Of a stretch of DNA of 64,000 nt, positions 1-7,813 are shown piece by piece. Made by a program: the position numbers and the translations under genes. How positions within the stretch are numbered: position 1 is the first letter of the stretch; each line of letters begins with the position of its first letter. Origin of the DNA: Sphingobium chlorophenolicum (lineage in GTDB: Bacteria; Pseudomonadota; Alphaproteobacteria; Sphingomonadales; Sphingomonadaceae); NCBI RefSeq assembly GCF_000722875.1, contig NZ_JFHR01000001.1, positions 124,001-188,000 on the forward strand. Reading direction: 5' to 3'. The notes beneath the pieces were generated by a model, which saw only the letters and a list, made by a program, of their open reading frames with translations, ran no database searches and was not told the origin of the DNA.

Positions 1-514
1 CGGGGGTCAGGATGACGGCGTTGGCCCCATCCTTGGTCGACCCGCCCGCCTTGGCGAGCATCGACGCCACCGTGTAATCGCGGTCGAGCGGATAATTGCC
101 CGCCTGCGGCACATTGCCCAGCACCGTGACGAAGCGGCTGACATAATTGCTGACCTCGACGCTCACGGACGGCTTGGTCAGGTATCCGCCACTGGCATAG
201 CCCGCCTCTATATCCTGGGCGAGTTGCGACGTGGTCTTGCCCTTGGCCGACATGGGGCCGACCAGCGCCAGGACGACGGTGCCGTCCTCCTTGATGCGGG
301 TGGTGGTCGACAGGTCGGGCTGGCCGAAGACGGATATCTTCAGCTCGTCGTTCGGGCCGAGTTGATAGCCCGCGCTGGCCGCCTGCGGGGCAGGGGCCGC
401 CGTCGCAGTCGTCGCTGCGGCCCCTGCGGCATTCTGCGCAGTCGCCGCCGCCGGACCTGCAATCATCAGAAGGACGGAAAGGCTTTTGAAGAGAGTTGCA
501 GCTTTCACAGCCAT
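1..514 (-). CDS. Polysaccharide export protein (Wza/GumB type), 3' part cut off by window edge
   Basis: Outer-membrane or periplasmic channel component for exopolysaccharide export. Reading the minus strand from the ATG at 514 (GGGAG a few bases upstream) gives MAVKAATLFKSLSVLLMIAG followed by an Ala-rich signal peptide and an Ala/Thr/Pro linker. A Poly_export domain then starts at GYQLGPNDELKISVFGQPDL, and an SLBB-like segment (VTVLGNVPQAGNYPLDRDYT) follows before the window ends at about residue 171. The gene lies directly downstream of the beta-barrel gene and the sugar transferase on the same strand, so all three probably serve one exopolysaccharide locus continuing to the left. Product class is clear; which polysaccharide is unknown. 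Confidence 0.88.
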   Translation of the reverse strand, partial: MAVKAATLFKSLSVLLMIAGPAAATAQNAAGAAATTATAAPAPQAASAGYQLGPNDELKISVFGQPDLSTTTRIKEDGTVVLALVGPMSAKGKTTSQLAQDIEAGYASGGYLTKPSVSVEVSNYVSRFVTVLGNVPQAGNYPLDRDYTVASMLAKAGGSTKDGANAVILTP

Positions 515-535
515 TGGCTCCCAAAGATATGAGGA

Positions 536-1738
536 TCAAAAATGCAGGGCCGCACCCAACGTCACTTGCATGCCGCTATAGTTGGAGACGCTGGTATCGG
601 TTCTGCGGATATAATGCTGGGCATCGAGCGAAAGATCGAAACGCTCCGAAAGTTTCCTGGTCAGCAGCGCGCCGAAGCGACGATTGCGATCAGCCGTGAT
701 CGAATAGGGACGAAGCGCCGCATCCTGCCGGAACTTGCGCCGGTCCCATTCCGCATAAAGCCCGGCGGAGGTCAGTTCGGAAATGGAGAACTCGCCCTGG
801 ATGCGATAGCTGGTGTCGATGGCGAAACCGCTGGCGATCAGGCTGTCGTTGATGATCGCCCGCTCCGTCATCGCCGTCAGCTTCAGGCGCGGAACGGCGG
901 TGGTCGAAAGCGCCACCTTCCAGCCCAACCCATTATAGCCGCCGACGACCGCGCTATCGCTGTTCACGTCCAGCCAGCGGACATCCGCGTCGATCTGCGT
1001 GATCGGGCTGACGGACCGCTGGAAACGCAGGCCATAGCTGTTGATCCGGTTCTCTATCCCCAGCGCCGGCCGCCTGCTGTTCACCCGCCCATAATAAGCG
1101 GTCAGCGTGCCCAGGCTGGGCTTGCTATACCCCACGCCGCCCATGAACGTATCGCTGGTCTGGTCGGCATAATCGAATTGATCCGCGTTGCGCGTGGTGT
1201 CGCGCTGATAGCTTGCCACCGGGAACAGTCCCGGCCGCTCGCACGTGAAATCCGCGCCGACGGTCCTGAATTTCTGGAGGTTTTCGGTCGCCGAATTGAT
1301 GTCGCCATAATCGGCCCGCTGTTGCCGATAGGCGGCGCGGGGCGTGATCAGGCAGGTCGCGCCGAAGCGGATATTCGCCTTCGCCTCCGTATCCAGCCGT
1401 AACTTGCTGCGCTGGCTTTCGGAAACGAAACGGTCGTAACCGATCTTGCCGCGCAGCAATATGTCATGCCGCCCGACGGGCATGCCGTAAGTCGCCTCCA
1501 GAGAGGGCGTGACGATCAGATCGTCCTTGGGATTTTCGACCCGGTCATCGACGCGATAGACATTGTCGTCATAGAGAAGGTCGAGCCCGGCTGTTAGATG
1601 AAGGCCATATTCCCTCAGCCGCCTCTGCTCGTCGGCGGACTGAACGCGTTTTTGCGCAATCGTGCCGTCCCCTTCCTGCGCATGAAGGACAGCAGGAATA
1701 TTCGCGACAATTGATGCGCCGCCCAGCGCCATGACCAT
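536..1738 (-). CDS. Outer-membrane beta-barrel protein of exopolysaccharide locus
   Basis: About 400 residues. A hydrophobic N-terminus (MVMALGGASIVANIPAVLHA) looks like a signal peptide. The rest alternates hydrophobic/polar strands with many Tyr and Arg (LLYDDNVYRVDD, TLTAYYGRVNSRRPALG, LSLDAQHYIRRTD) and ends in a C-terminal aromatic (AALHF), typical of an outer-membrane beta-barrel. Such proteins are common in sphingomonad exopolysaccharide clusters, next to the export protein as here. The frame stays open upstream to 1915, but the upstream residues look non-coding. An in-frame TTG at 1795 would give a more basic signal-peptide N-region and is an alternative start. Exact role (export or anchoring) is inference from context. 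Confidence 0.75.
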   Translation of the reverse strand: MVMALGGASIVANIPAVLHAQEGDGTIAQKRVQSADEQRRLREYGLHLTAGLDLLYDDNVYRVDDRVENPKDDLIVTPSLEATYGMPVGRHDILLRGKIGYDRFVSESQRSKLRLDTEAKANIRFGATCLITPRAAYRQQRADYGDINSATENLQKFRTVGADFTCERPGLFPVASYQRDTTRNADQFDYADQTSDTFMGGVGYSKPSLGTLTAYYGRVNSRRPALGIENRINSYGLRFQRSVSPITQIDADVRWLDVNSDSAVVGGYNGLGWKVALSTTAVPRLKLTAMTERAIINDSLIASGFAIDTSYRIQGEFSISELTSAGLYAEWDRRKFRQDAALRPYSITADRNRRFGALLTRKLSERFDLSLDAQHYIRRTDTSVSNYSGMQVTLGAALHF

Positions 1739-1930
1739 TGCGGCACGCGACCATTGAAATTCATCTTTGCGGGACGCACGAAAACGGCGCCGCAAATGCG
1801 GTTCATTGCATATTATCAATCTTATGACCCTTATTGCATTGCAGCAATCAGGCCATGCTAGAAGGATTTCGTCGTAACGCCACTGCCTGAAAAGCAGTTT
1901 GTCGCGCCAAAACAACGGCTCGGTTCATCG

Positions 1931-1966
1931 AAAAAGAGGGCGCGGCGGATCATTCCGCCACGCCCT
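1931..1966 (-). terminator. Rho-independent terminator of the small membrane-protein gene
   Basis: On the minus strand a 13-bp stem (AGGGCGTGGCGGA with TCCGCCGCGCCCT, one G-U pair) and a 4-nt loop are followed by CTTTTT. It lies just downstream of the gene ending at 2011 and upstream of the beta-barrel gene, so it should separate those two transcripts. Confidence 0.75.
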
Positions 1967-2010
1967 GAATCCGTTAATCTGGGAGAAAGCTTAAGGCCCG
2001 GCGATTCCGC

Positions 2011-2220
2011 CTAGAGAAGCAGCCAGACGATCGCCGTCACCGTGCCGACAAAGGCCAATATCCCGGCCCAACGCGAAACCAACTGCACGCCGCGCTCCGC
2101 CCGGTCGGCGATGGTGACGGACTCGAAGCGCGCCGGCATGTCGCGGCGCACCTCACCCGTCTCGATCAACGAAGAGGCACCCGCAATCGCTGCAAATTCT
2201 TCAGCCACGTTTCCCACCAT
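2011..2220 (-). CDS. Small single-span membrane protein, unknown function
   Basis: 69 residues from the ATG at 2220; an in-frame TTG at 2238 is possible. A soluble N-terminal half is followed by VQLVSRWAGILAFVGTVTAI and a Leu-rich end, i.e. one C-terminal transmembrane helix. The tail resembles that of the small gene at 4180-4413 (QRLSRWAGPLALLLTL), so the two may be distant paralogues flanking the sugar transferase. A good terminator follows it. No known domain recognised. Confidence 0.5.
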   Translation of the reverse strand: MVGNVAEEFAAIAGASSLIETGEVRRDMPARFESVTIADRAERGVQLVSRWAGILAFVGTVTAIVWLLL

Positions 2221-2505
2221 CCAATTTGTGAATGGCAATATTATCCGATTTCGCGGTTAACAAATAGTTGGGACGAGGGGCCGCCAGACCTCCATTCGTC
2301 GCATAAGACGGCGGAAATGCGCCGAACCGAGCGACAAACCGCCTTAAATCAACGGTTCATCGCAAATTTCATTTTCGGCTCGGAACCTTTTTCAACTCCC
2401 GGCGTGCGCGCTATCTTTCGAGTCGCCCCCACTTAATTCCTCCCTATCGAAGATGGGGAGGGGGACCATCCAAAGGATGGTGGAGGGGAAATGCGCAACG
2501 CAGCA
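2221..2505. other. Intergenic stretch with short hairpin; no gene seen
   Basis: No convincing coding frame. A short hairpin at 2465-2481 (ACCATCC-AAA-GGATGGT) lies just beyond the 3' end of the minus-strand sugar transferase gene, inside a G-rich run. It may act as a weak terminator or be part of a dispersed repeat; no T-run follows it. Confidence 0.4.
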
Positions 2506-3897
2506 TCAATAAGCATTCCGATGCACCAGCACATTCAGCGTCCCGAACAGGATGGCGATATCCCGCATCAGGCTCCACCCATGCAGATATTCCAGATCGG
2601 CCTCCACGCGGTTTAGGATATCCCGCCGCGTCTCCGTCGCGCCACGGAACCCGCGGATCTGCGCCAGCCCGGTAATCCCCGGCTTCAACGCATGGCGGTG
2701 CCAATATTGCCGGTCGACCTGCCAGAAAAGCTGCTCCTCCGCCGTCGACCCCAGCGCATGGGGACGCGGCCCGACCAGGCTCATCTCGCCCAGCAGGACG
2801 TTGATCAACTGCGGCAGTTCATCGATGCTGGTCTTGCGGATGAAGGCGCCGACCCGCGTGATCCGGTTGTCGTCCCGCTGCGTGGAGGTGGCCCCCGCGG
2901 CATCGCATTGCTCCACCTTCATGCTGCGGAATTTCAGGATATGGAACAGCATGTTGCCGCGCCCGATCCGTTCCTGCCTGAAGAAAACCGGCCCCGGCGA
3001 GTCCAGCTTGATCAGCACCGCCACGACCGCCATCAGCGGAGCCAGCACGATCAGCACCGGCACGGTCAGCGCGATGTCCAGCAACCGCTTCTTCGCCCGG
3101 TTGGCCAGGTTCAGCGGTCCCCGCGACACCACCAGGGTCGGCGTCCCGCGATAGGCCTGCACGGCAAGAGGCGCCATCGGGTCCAGTTCCGGCACAATGA
3201 TCTCACCCAATATATTGCCGCCTTTCAGCATCTGCGCCCAGTCGGCCTTGCGATCGGCGGGGCAGGAGATGACGGCACGGTCATAATCGCGCAGCAGCGT
3301 CCCCAGCCGGTGCAGCATATAGGGATCGTCCAAATCGGCCCGCAACCCGATGGCCCCGGCATCCACGATCACCATGCCGCTGACGTCGCCGGGAATGACG
3401 CCGTCATCGATGATCAGCAATTGGGCGAACAACCCATCGGGAAAGTTGCGGCGAACCGTCTGCACGATCATCAACCGTTGCAGGACGATCAAAGTCCCGC
3501 TGCACAAGATACCGCCAGAAATTCCCAGCCGCGACAATTGCCCCGTCGCCTTCAGCGAGAAGAGGACGAGCAGGAAGATCAGCAAAGTTCCAGCGAACGC
3601 CATCGTCGCGCTGCGGCAGGACTGGGTCATGCGCGTCAGGCAATGGGGATTATAGGCCTGATTATGAAAGGCCAGGACGGCATAGACGATCATGCCGCCC
3701 ATCAGCGCCTGCCACTGCCCGTCCGACAGCCATGGCAAACCGGCCGCCCGCAATCCGAAGGCAAAGCCCGTGGCAAGCGCGACCATATCGGCGACCAGCA
3801 ACAGCAGACACAGCCATAGCCGCGCGTTGCGTTGCCCGGCGGCCGTGGCGGGCTGGCGACTGGGGACACCTTCGATCGCCAGATCAATTTTCGACAT
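2506..3897 (-). CDS. Undecaprenyl-phosphate sugar phosphotransferase (WbaP/GumD family)
   Basis: Inner-membrane enzyme that transfers a hexose-1-phosphate from a UDP-sugar to undecaprenyl phosphate, the first step of exopolysaccharide repeat assembly. 463 residues. Hydrophobic segments lie in the first ~130 residues, then a nucleotide-binding-like middle. The C-terminal bacterial sugar-transferase domain starts at KRLLDIALTV and shows the family blocks SPGPVFFRQERIGRG, FHILKFRSM, IDELPQLINVLLGEMSLVGPRP. Length fits the full polyisoprenyl-phosphate hexose-1-phosphate transferases. Start chosen at the ATG at 3897 (AAAGGG upstream); TTG at 3903 is in frame. Sugar specificity is not visible in the sequence; it likely feeds the export protein at the left edge. 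Confidence 0.92.
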   Translation of the reverse strand: MSKIDLAIEGVPSRQPATAAGQRNARLWLCLLLLVADMVALATGFAFGLRAAGLPWLSDGQWQALMGGMIVYAVLAFHNQAYNPHCLTRMTQSCRSATMAFAGTLLIFLLVLFSLKATGQLSRLGISGGILCSGTLIVLQRLMIVQTVRRNFPDGLFAQLLIIDDGVIPGDVSGMVIVDAGAIGLRADLDDPYMLHRLGTLLRDYDRAVISCPADRKADWAQMLKGGNILGEIIVPELDPMAPLAVQAYRGTPTLVVSRGPLNLANRAKKRLLDIALTVPVLIVLAPLMAVVAVLIKLDSPGPVFFRQERIGRGNMLFHILKFRSMKVEQCDAAGATSTQRDDNRITRVGAFIRKTSIDELPQLINVLLGEMSLVGPRPHALGSTAEEQLFWQVDRQYWHRHALKPGITGLAQIRGFRGATETRRDILNRVEADLEYLHGWSLMRDIAILFGTLNVLVHRNAY

Positions 3898-4179
3898 CTG
3901 CAACCCTTTTTATGTCTTGACGTCAAACTGGGCACCGCCACCAGGCAGTGTGTCAACCATCAGACATCCGCAGTATTTTGATTATGTTGCATGGCAACAG
4001 GACATAAATGCAAAAGGCTGACAATCGGGCCTGGGGTATGCGGACCCGCTTTTCCGACGATCCGTTCGTCCTGAAGGACGTTCCGCCCCAGATTTGAGAC
4101 GACCTGAAAAGCCGCCCCGCCGCATCCGCAGCATGGCCGCTCCCCGACCGACCCTATCCGTCCCGAATCATGAACCCGA

Positions 4180-4413
4180 TCAGCGGATTATCCACCAGCC
4201 CAGCAAGCAGAGCGTCAGCAGAAGAGCGAGCGGCCCCGCCCAGCGCGAGAGCCGCTGGATCGCTGCCTCTGCTTCATCATGGGGAAAACGCCACCGGGAC
4301 GGCGCATCCTGCGCCTTCCCCTGTTCCGGACGAACCAGATCGTGGTGGGGCACGGAAGGGGCCGCTTTCGAAGCGCCGCCCTTGTCTTGCGGCTGGGGAG
4401 AAAGGTCGATCAT
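4180..4413 (-). CDS. Small C-terminally anchored membrane protein
   Basis: 77 residues from the ATG at 4413. A polar, Pro/Lys-rich N-terminal part is followed by EAAIQRLSRWAGPLALLLTL and CLLGWWIIR, a single C-terminal transmembrane helix. The RLSRWAG motif and topology match the small protein at 2011-2220. Function unknown. It points away from the Lrp-type regulator at 4572. Confidence 0.45.
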   Translation of the reverse strand: MIDLSPQPQDKGGASKAAPSVPHHDLVRPEQGKAQDAPSRWRFPHDEAEAAIQRLSRWAGPLALLLTLCLLGWWIIR

Positions 4414-4571
4414 CTGCTCAGCCCCACTCGTCGCAATGCGATCCGTCGACAGAATAGCCCGACCGGCCGAAAAGGAAAGCCATTTCGGGCCATTCCGCCA
4501 CGACAAAAGCATCCGGCCCGGATCATTCCAACAGGCTTGGATGAAATGCGCGGCATGCTATCCTGCCGATC

Positions 4572-5042
4572 ATGAAACAGGATCGACAGATGGACCCGAT
4601 CGACCGGAAGATCGTCGCGGCCTTGCAGGAGGATGCGACGCTCAGCCATGCCGATCTGGCCGAACGGGTGGGGGCCTCCAGCGCCTCCTGCTGGCGCCGG
4701 ATCAAGGCGCTGGAGGCCGCGCGCATCCTTGCGGGCACGGTCCGGCTGGTCGACCCGGAAAAGGTGGGGCGCGGCGTCAACGTCCTCTGCAACATCCGCA
4801 TGCGCAGCCACGCGCAGGAGGCCCGCCGCGCCTTCGAACAATTTGTCGACGGCAGGCCGGAAATCGTGGAATGCTTCTCCATGTCCGGCGAGTGGGATTA
4901 TCTGATGCGCGTCGTGGTGGCGGATGTCGCGGATTATAACCGCTTCTTGATGATGACCCTGCTGGGCCATCCCTCGGTCGCGGGCGCCGCCTCCCACTTC
5001 GCCCTGTCCATGACGAAATTCACCACCGCGCTCCCGGTCTGA
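4572..5042 (+). CDS. Lrp/AsnC family transcriptional regulator
   Basis: 156 residues, the usual size of the family. The N-terminal winged helix-turn-helix (DPIDRKIVAALQEDATLSHA, then DLAERVGASSASCWRRIKAL) is followed by the ligand-binding RAM/AsnC_trans_reg domain with FVDGRPEIVECFSMSGEWDY and the GHPSVAGAASHFALS region. An ATG at 4590 (MDPIDRK) could be the true start. Such proteins sense amino acids and act as octamers. Its target is unknown; no transporter or amino-acid gene is adjacent. Confidence 0.9.
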   Translation: MKQDRQMDPIDRKIVAALQEDATLSHADLAERVGASSASCWRRIKALEAARILAGTVRLVDPEKVGRGVNVLCNIRMRSHAQEARRAFEQFVDGRPEIVECFSMSGEWDYLMRVVVADVADYNRFLMMTLLGHPSVAGAASHFALSMTKFTTALPV

Positions 5043-5140
5043 CTTGGAAGGGGGCAGCCAAAAGCCGGTGGTGGGCGCGCGCTCAAAGGGCACGGCAACG
5101 CTGACGCCTAAACCCGTAAGCTATCATGTGGAAGATTATA

Positions 5141-5185
5141 TGGTGGACGCACTAGGGCTCGAACCTAGGACCCGCTGATTAAGAG
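5141..5185. repeat. Left attachment site of element A (45-bp tRNA-Lys 3' fragment)
   Basis: These 45 bases are identical to the 3' part (with CCA) of the tRNA-Lys gene at 13478-13522, and to 13592-13636. Identity stops after GATTAAGAG inside the anticodon arm. This is the duplication expected when a tyrosine integrase inserts into a tRNA 3' end; the integrase gene starts 158 bp to the right. Confidence 0.9.
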
Positions 5186-5205
5186 TTTTGGAATCACGTT
5201 CTTGT

Positions 5206-5336
5206 GCTAGATTGCGCTAGGTTGTTCTAGCCACAATAACATTGATAATTCAGTATGTTATTCGCTTGCGTGATTGTGGGTGATTGCCGTAACTTGCGCT
5301 TCATTGCTATAAATACGCTAGATTTTAGCGGCTAGA
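5206..5336. repeat. Candidate integrase arm-type sites, left end of element A
   Basis: GCTAG/GCTAGA motifs at 5206, 5216, 5317 and 5331, plus a reverse copy (TTCTAGCC) at 5225-5232, lie between attL and the integrase. The same motif recurs four times near the other end (13383-13443). Clustering at both ends and nowhere obvious between suggests arm binding sites for the integrase. This is inference from pattern. Confidence 0.5.
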
Positions 5337-5343
5337 GAGCGTT

Positions 5344-6636
5344 ATGGCGAAGATCACTAAGACCTTTGTGGACAAGGTCGCAGCGCCCGCCGAGGGCTAC
5401 GAGATGCACTGGGATGACAGCGTGAAGGGCTACGGCCTCCGCGTCTCCGCACAGGGCAAGAAGGTGTTCATGGTGATGGGGCGGGTGCTGGGCAAATCCA
5501 TCCAGTTCACCCTTGGCCCCTATGGCACGCTTACCGAGGCCAAGGCGCGGGAGCGGGCGCAGAAGGTGTTGCAGGACATGCGCGAAGGGATCGATCCCCG
5601 CGCTGTGGTCAAAGCGGACGCCGCCGCCAAGGTGAGCCTGCAAGACGTGCTTGAGGCATATGTCGGCAGGGTTGGCAAAATGAAGGACAGCACGGCGCGC
5701 GAGTATCGCCGCCATGTGGAAAAGACCTTCGCCAAGTGGGCACCGCTCCCCATCGCCAGCATCACCCGCGACATGGTGAAAGAGCGTCACGCCGCGCTGG
5801 TGAAGGGCGGTCTTGAGGGCAAGAAGGCAGCGCCCGCCAGCGCCAATGCGGCATTCGTCACGCTGCGCATCCTGATCCGTTTTGCGATGGACGAATACCG
5901 GCAGGCTGACGGTTCCCCGCTTATCCGCGACAATCCGGTGGACGCACTCAAGCACCATTGGGCCAAGCTGGGCACCCGCACCGAGCGCTATATCGACCGC
6001 CGCAAGATCGGTGAGGTTTGGAACAAGCTGCAAGAAATGCGCGGCGAAGTGCAGGGTTATGAAGCACTTGCCTCGGTGGACCTGACTATCTTCGCGCTGC
6101 TGACCGGAGCGCGCCGTGACGAGATGGCGGCCCTGACATGGGACCGCGTGCATATCGATGACCACAACCCGTCCGAGTGCTGGTGGCATCTGGACGACCG
6201 CAAGCGCGGCGATCCGATTTGGCTTCCGCTCAGCAGTCAGGCCGTGGCGCTGCTCAAGTCGCGCCCCCGCCTCAAGCTGGCGGATGGCACCGAAAGCCCG
6301 TTCGTGTTCCCATCGTGGGGCAAGACCGGGCGCATTATGGATGCCCGCGCTCCGATGGTGGCAATTGGCGAGATAGCGGGCAAGCACCTGTCGCTCCACG
6401 ACCTGCGGCGGTCGTTCACAAACTACGCCATGCGCGAATGCCTCATTGAGAAGTTCCGCACCGACCTGCTGACTGGCCACAAGCCCAGCAGCGACGATGT
6501 TACCGCTCGCGCTTATCTCGACCTGGCGCACCTCGATTGGCTCCAGCCAGATGTGCAGAAGGTCGGCGATTGGATCGAGCAGCAGGCCGCTATCGCTGCC
6601 AGCAAGAACGTGGTGCCGCTGCACCGCACCGCGTGA
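5344..6636 (+). CDS. Tyrosine recombinase/integrase of element A
   Basis: 430 residues, standard length for a DUF4102-type integrase (P4/CP4-57 group) that targets tRNA 3' ends. An N-terminal arm-binding domain (YEMHWDDSVKGYGLRVSAQG) precedes a core-binding domain around residues 95-200. The catalytic domain shows LLTGARRDEM (Arg ~257), HDLRRSF (His/Arg ~352-356), LLTGHK (~His 379) and the Tyr in ARAYLDLAHL (~390). All catalytic positions look present, so it should be active. It reads inward from the attL copy of tRNA-Lys. The start ATG at 5344 directly follows the GCTAGA repeats, so Int binding could repress its own promoter. Confidence 0.93.
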   Translation: MAKITKTFVDKVAAPAEGYEMHWDDSVKGYGLRVSAQGKKVFMVMGRVLGKSIQFTLGPYGTLTEAKARERAQKVLQDMREGIDPRAVVKADAAAKVSLQDVLEAYVGRVGKMKDSTAREYRRHVEKTFAKWAPLPIASITRDMVKERHAALVKGGLEGKKAAPASANAAFVTLRILIRFAMDEYRQADGSPLIRDNPVDALKHHWAKLGTRTERYIDRRKIGEVWNKLQEMRGEVQGYEALASVDLTIFALLTGARRDEMAALTWDRVHIDDHNPSECWWHLDDRKRGDPIWLPLSSQAVALLKSRPRLKLADGTESPFVFPSWGKTGRIMDARAPMVAIGEIAGKHLSLHDLRRSFTNYAMRECLIEKFRTDLLTGHKPSSDDVTARAYLDLAHLDWLQPDVQKVGDWIEQQAAIAASKNVVPLHRTA

Positions 6637-7016
6637 TGCTCGCGCTGGGCACCGTGCGCCGGGGTAGCAGGGGCGGCAGCAGCGCGCAGCAGGGTTAGGG
6701 CGGCAGGGTGGCGATCGCCCCTGTGCAGGCCCCGTAGCGAAGGTCGGCCAGCGACCCCAAAATCGCACCATTCCGGCAAAATCGGTCGATCAGGCCATCC
6801 CTCTCAAAATCGCCCGACCCCGGCTTGAAGATCAAAAATTCTCGGAAGATTTAGCCTCGACTCCGCCGACCGAATCAGCATATCAGGATGTCGCACATCG
6901 TAGCTTTCGACCGCATAATGCCGGTCGTCCGTGCGAGGCGGGAGTGCTAATCCGTCTCGTGCATATCTCGCTCACAGCGATTGATGTGTCACCAGCAAAT
7001 AAGTTGGAGACACGAT
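6637..7016. other. Non-coding stretch after the integrase
   Basis: 380 bp without a convincing gene. AT content rises to the right (from about 6820), towards the small gene at 7017, and probably holds its promoter. No strong hairpin or repeat was seen. Confidence 0.4.
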
Positions 7017-7226
7017 GTGATTTATACCGAGGATTTGCGCGCTATTGAGGCCTTCAACGACGAGCAGTTGAGGGCAATTTTTGACGCCTCCTACAGAGAA
7101 GTGTTTCGCCATCTTAGTGGTGATGGCGTTGTTTCCGCCGATATTATCATCAATGCCGTTGAGTCTCACACAATTTCTTTGTTGAGAGAGATGGCAATTG
7201 ATGCGGTTGAAGGTTTGACTGCGTAA
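7017..7226 (+). CDS. Small hypothetical protein, element A
   Basis: 69 residues from a GTG at 7017, preceded by GGAGA at 7005-7009; an upstream ATG at 6981 is in frame but lacks a ribosome site. The protein (VIYTEDLRAIEAFNDEQLRA then IFDASYREVFRHLSGDGVVS) looks alpha-helical and acidic. Base composition is clearly more AT-rich than its neighbours, suggesting a separate origin. No family recognised. Position between int and the AlpA-like gene is typical for small regulators or excision factors. Confidence 0.5.
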   Translation: MIYTEDLRAIEAFNDEQLRAIFDASYREVFRHLSGDGVVSADIIINAVESHTISLLREMAIDAVEGLTA

Positions 7227-7357
7227 TTTTATCAAACACTAGCGTAGTTATTTAATGTATAGCTACGTTACCGGCCCGCTTTATCAAGTATAGGGCGGGC
7301 CGGTCCCGTTGCTAAGCTGGGTTTCGCTCGCACCACATTCTGCGGGAGTCCCCTGCA

Positions 7358-7606
7358 ATGAGTGAAATGTCCTTCGAGCAGCTTTGCGAGTTGTTCGCCT
7401 ACACCCCGAAGCGCCGCCCCCTGTCGGGCGATGAGGTTGCCGAAATTCTCGGCGTCCATCCGAACACCATGAACCAATATCGCTTCCGTGGCGAAGGGCC
7501 GCGCTATTTCAGCCCGCCCGGAACGCGCCGCGTTTGGTATGCGGAACTTGATGTTCTGCGCTGGCTCGCTTCCGGCGCTCGTCACAGCACGAGCGAAGCC
7601 GCCTAA
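7358..7606 (+). CDS. AlpA/MerR-type helix-turn-helix DNA-binding protein
   Basis: 82 residues with LSGDEVAEILGVHPNTMNQY then RFRGEGPRYFSPPGTRRVWY and DVLRWL, the standard HTH_17/excisionase layout: helix-turn-helix, GxGPxy wing, then a helix. Such proteins act as excisionases or as activators of int in P4-like satellites and islands. Its place between int and the RepA-like ATPase fits that role. Which promoter it binds is not visible. Confidence 0.8.
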   Translation: MSEMSFEQLCELFAYTPKRRPLSGDEVAEILGVHPNTMNQYRFRGEGPRYFSPPGTRRVWYAELDVLRWLASGARHSTSEAA

Positions 7607-7620
7607 TCCCCCTCACGAAT

Positions 7621-7646
7621 AGAGGCAGGGCGCGAACCCTGCCTCT
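7621..7646 (+). terminator. Perfect 10-bp hairpin after the HTH gene
   Basis: AGAGGCAGGG-CGCGAA-CCCTGCCTCT lies 15 bp after the HTH gene and directly before the next small gene. No T-run follows, so it may terminate weakly or control translation of the gene at 7658 rather than stop transcription. Confidence 0.5.
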
Positions 7647-7657
7647 GGAGTATCGAT

Positions 7658-7813
7658 GTGAACAGCAGCATTGTAACCGGCCTCGCGGAGAGGTCGCAAT
7701 ACCCGGCGCATTTTTGGCAATTTTCAACGCCGCGTAAAAATCGGCCCGATGTAAATGGCGACGGGCAGGATTTTACCCATACCCCCACCGGCAGGGAGGC
7801 GCGTCATGGTTGA
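7658..7813 (+). CDS. Possible short protein overlapping the ATPase gene start
   Basis: 51 codons from a GTG at 7658 with CTGGAG upstream. The product begins VNSSIVTGLAERSQYPAHFW and ends TPTGREARHG. It overlaps the start of the ATPase gene by 8 bp, a pattern typical of translational coupling. No similarity recognised; it could simply be leader sequence. Confidence 0.35.
   Translation: MNSSIVTGLAERSQYPAHFWQFSTPRKNRPDVNGDGQDFTHTPTGREARHG

Noticed and set aside
5332..6771. 479-codon minus-strand frame over the integrase
   Set aside because: Antisense shadow; the plus strand carries every tyrosine-recombinase motif.
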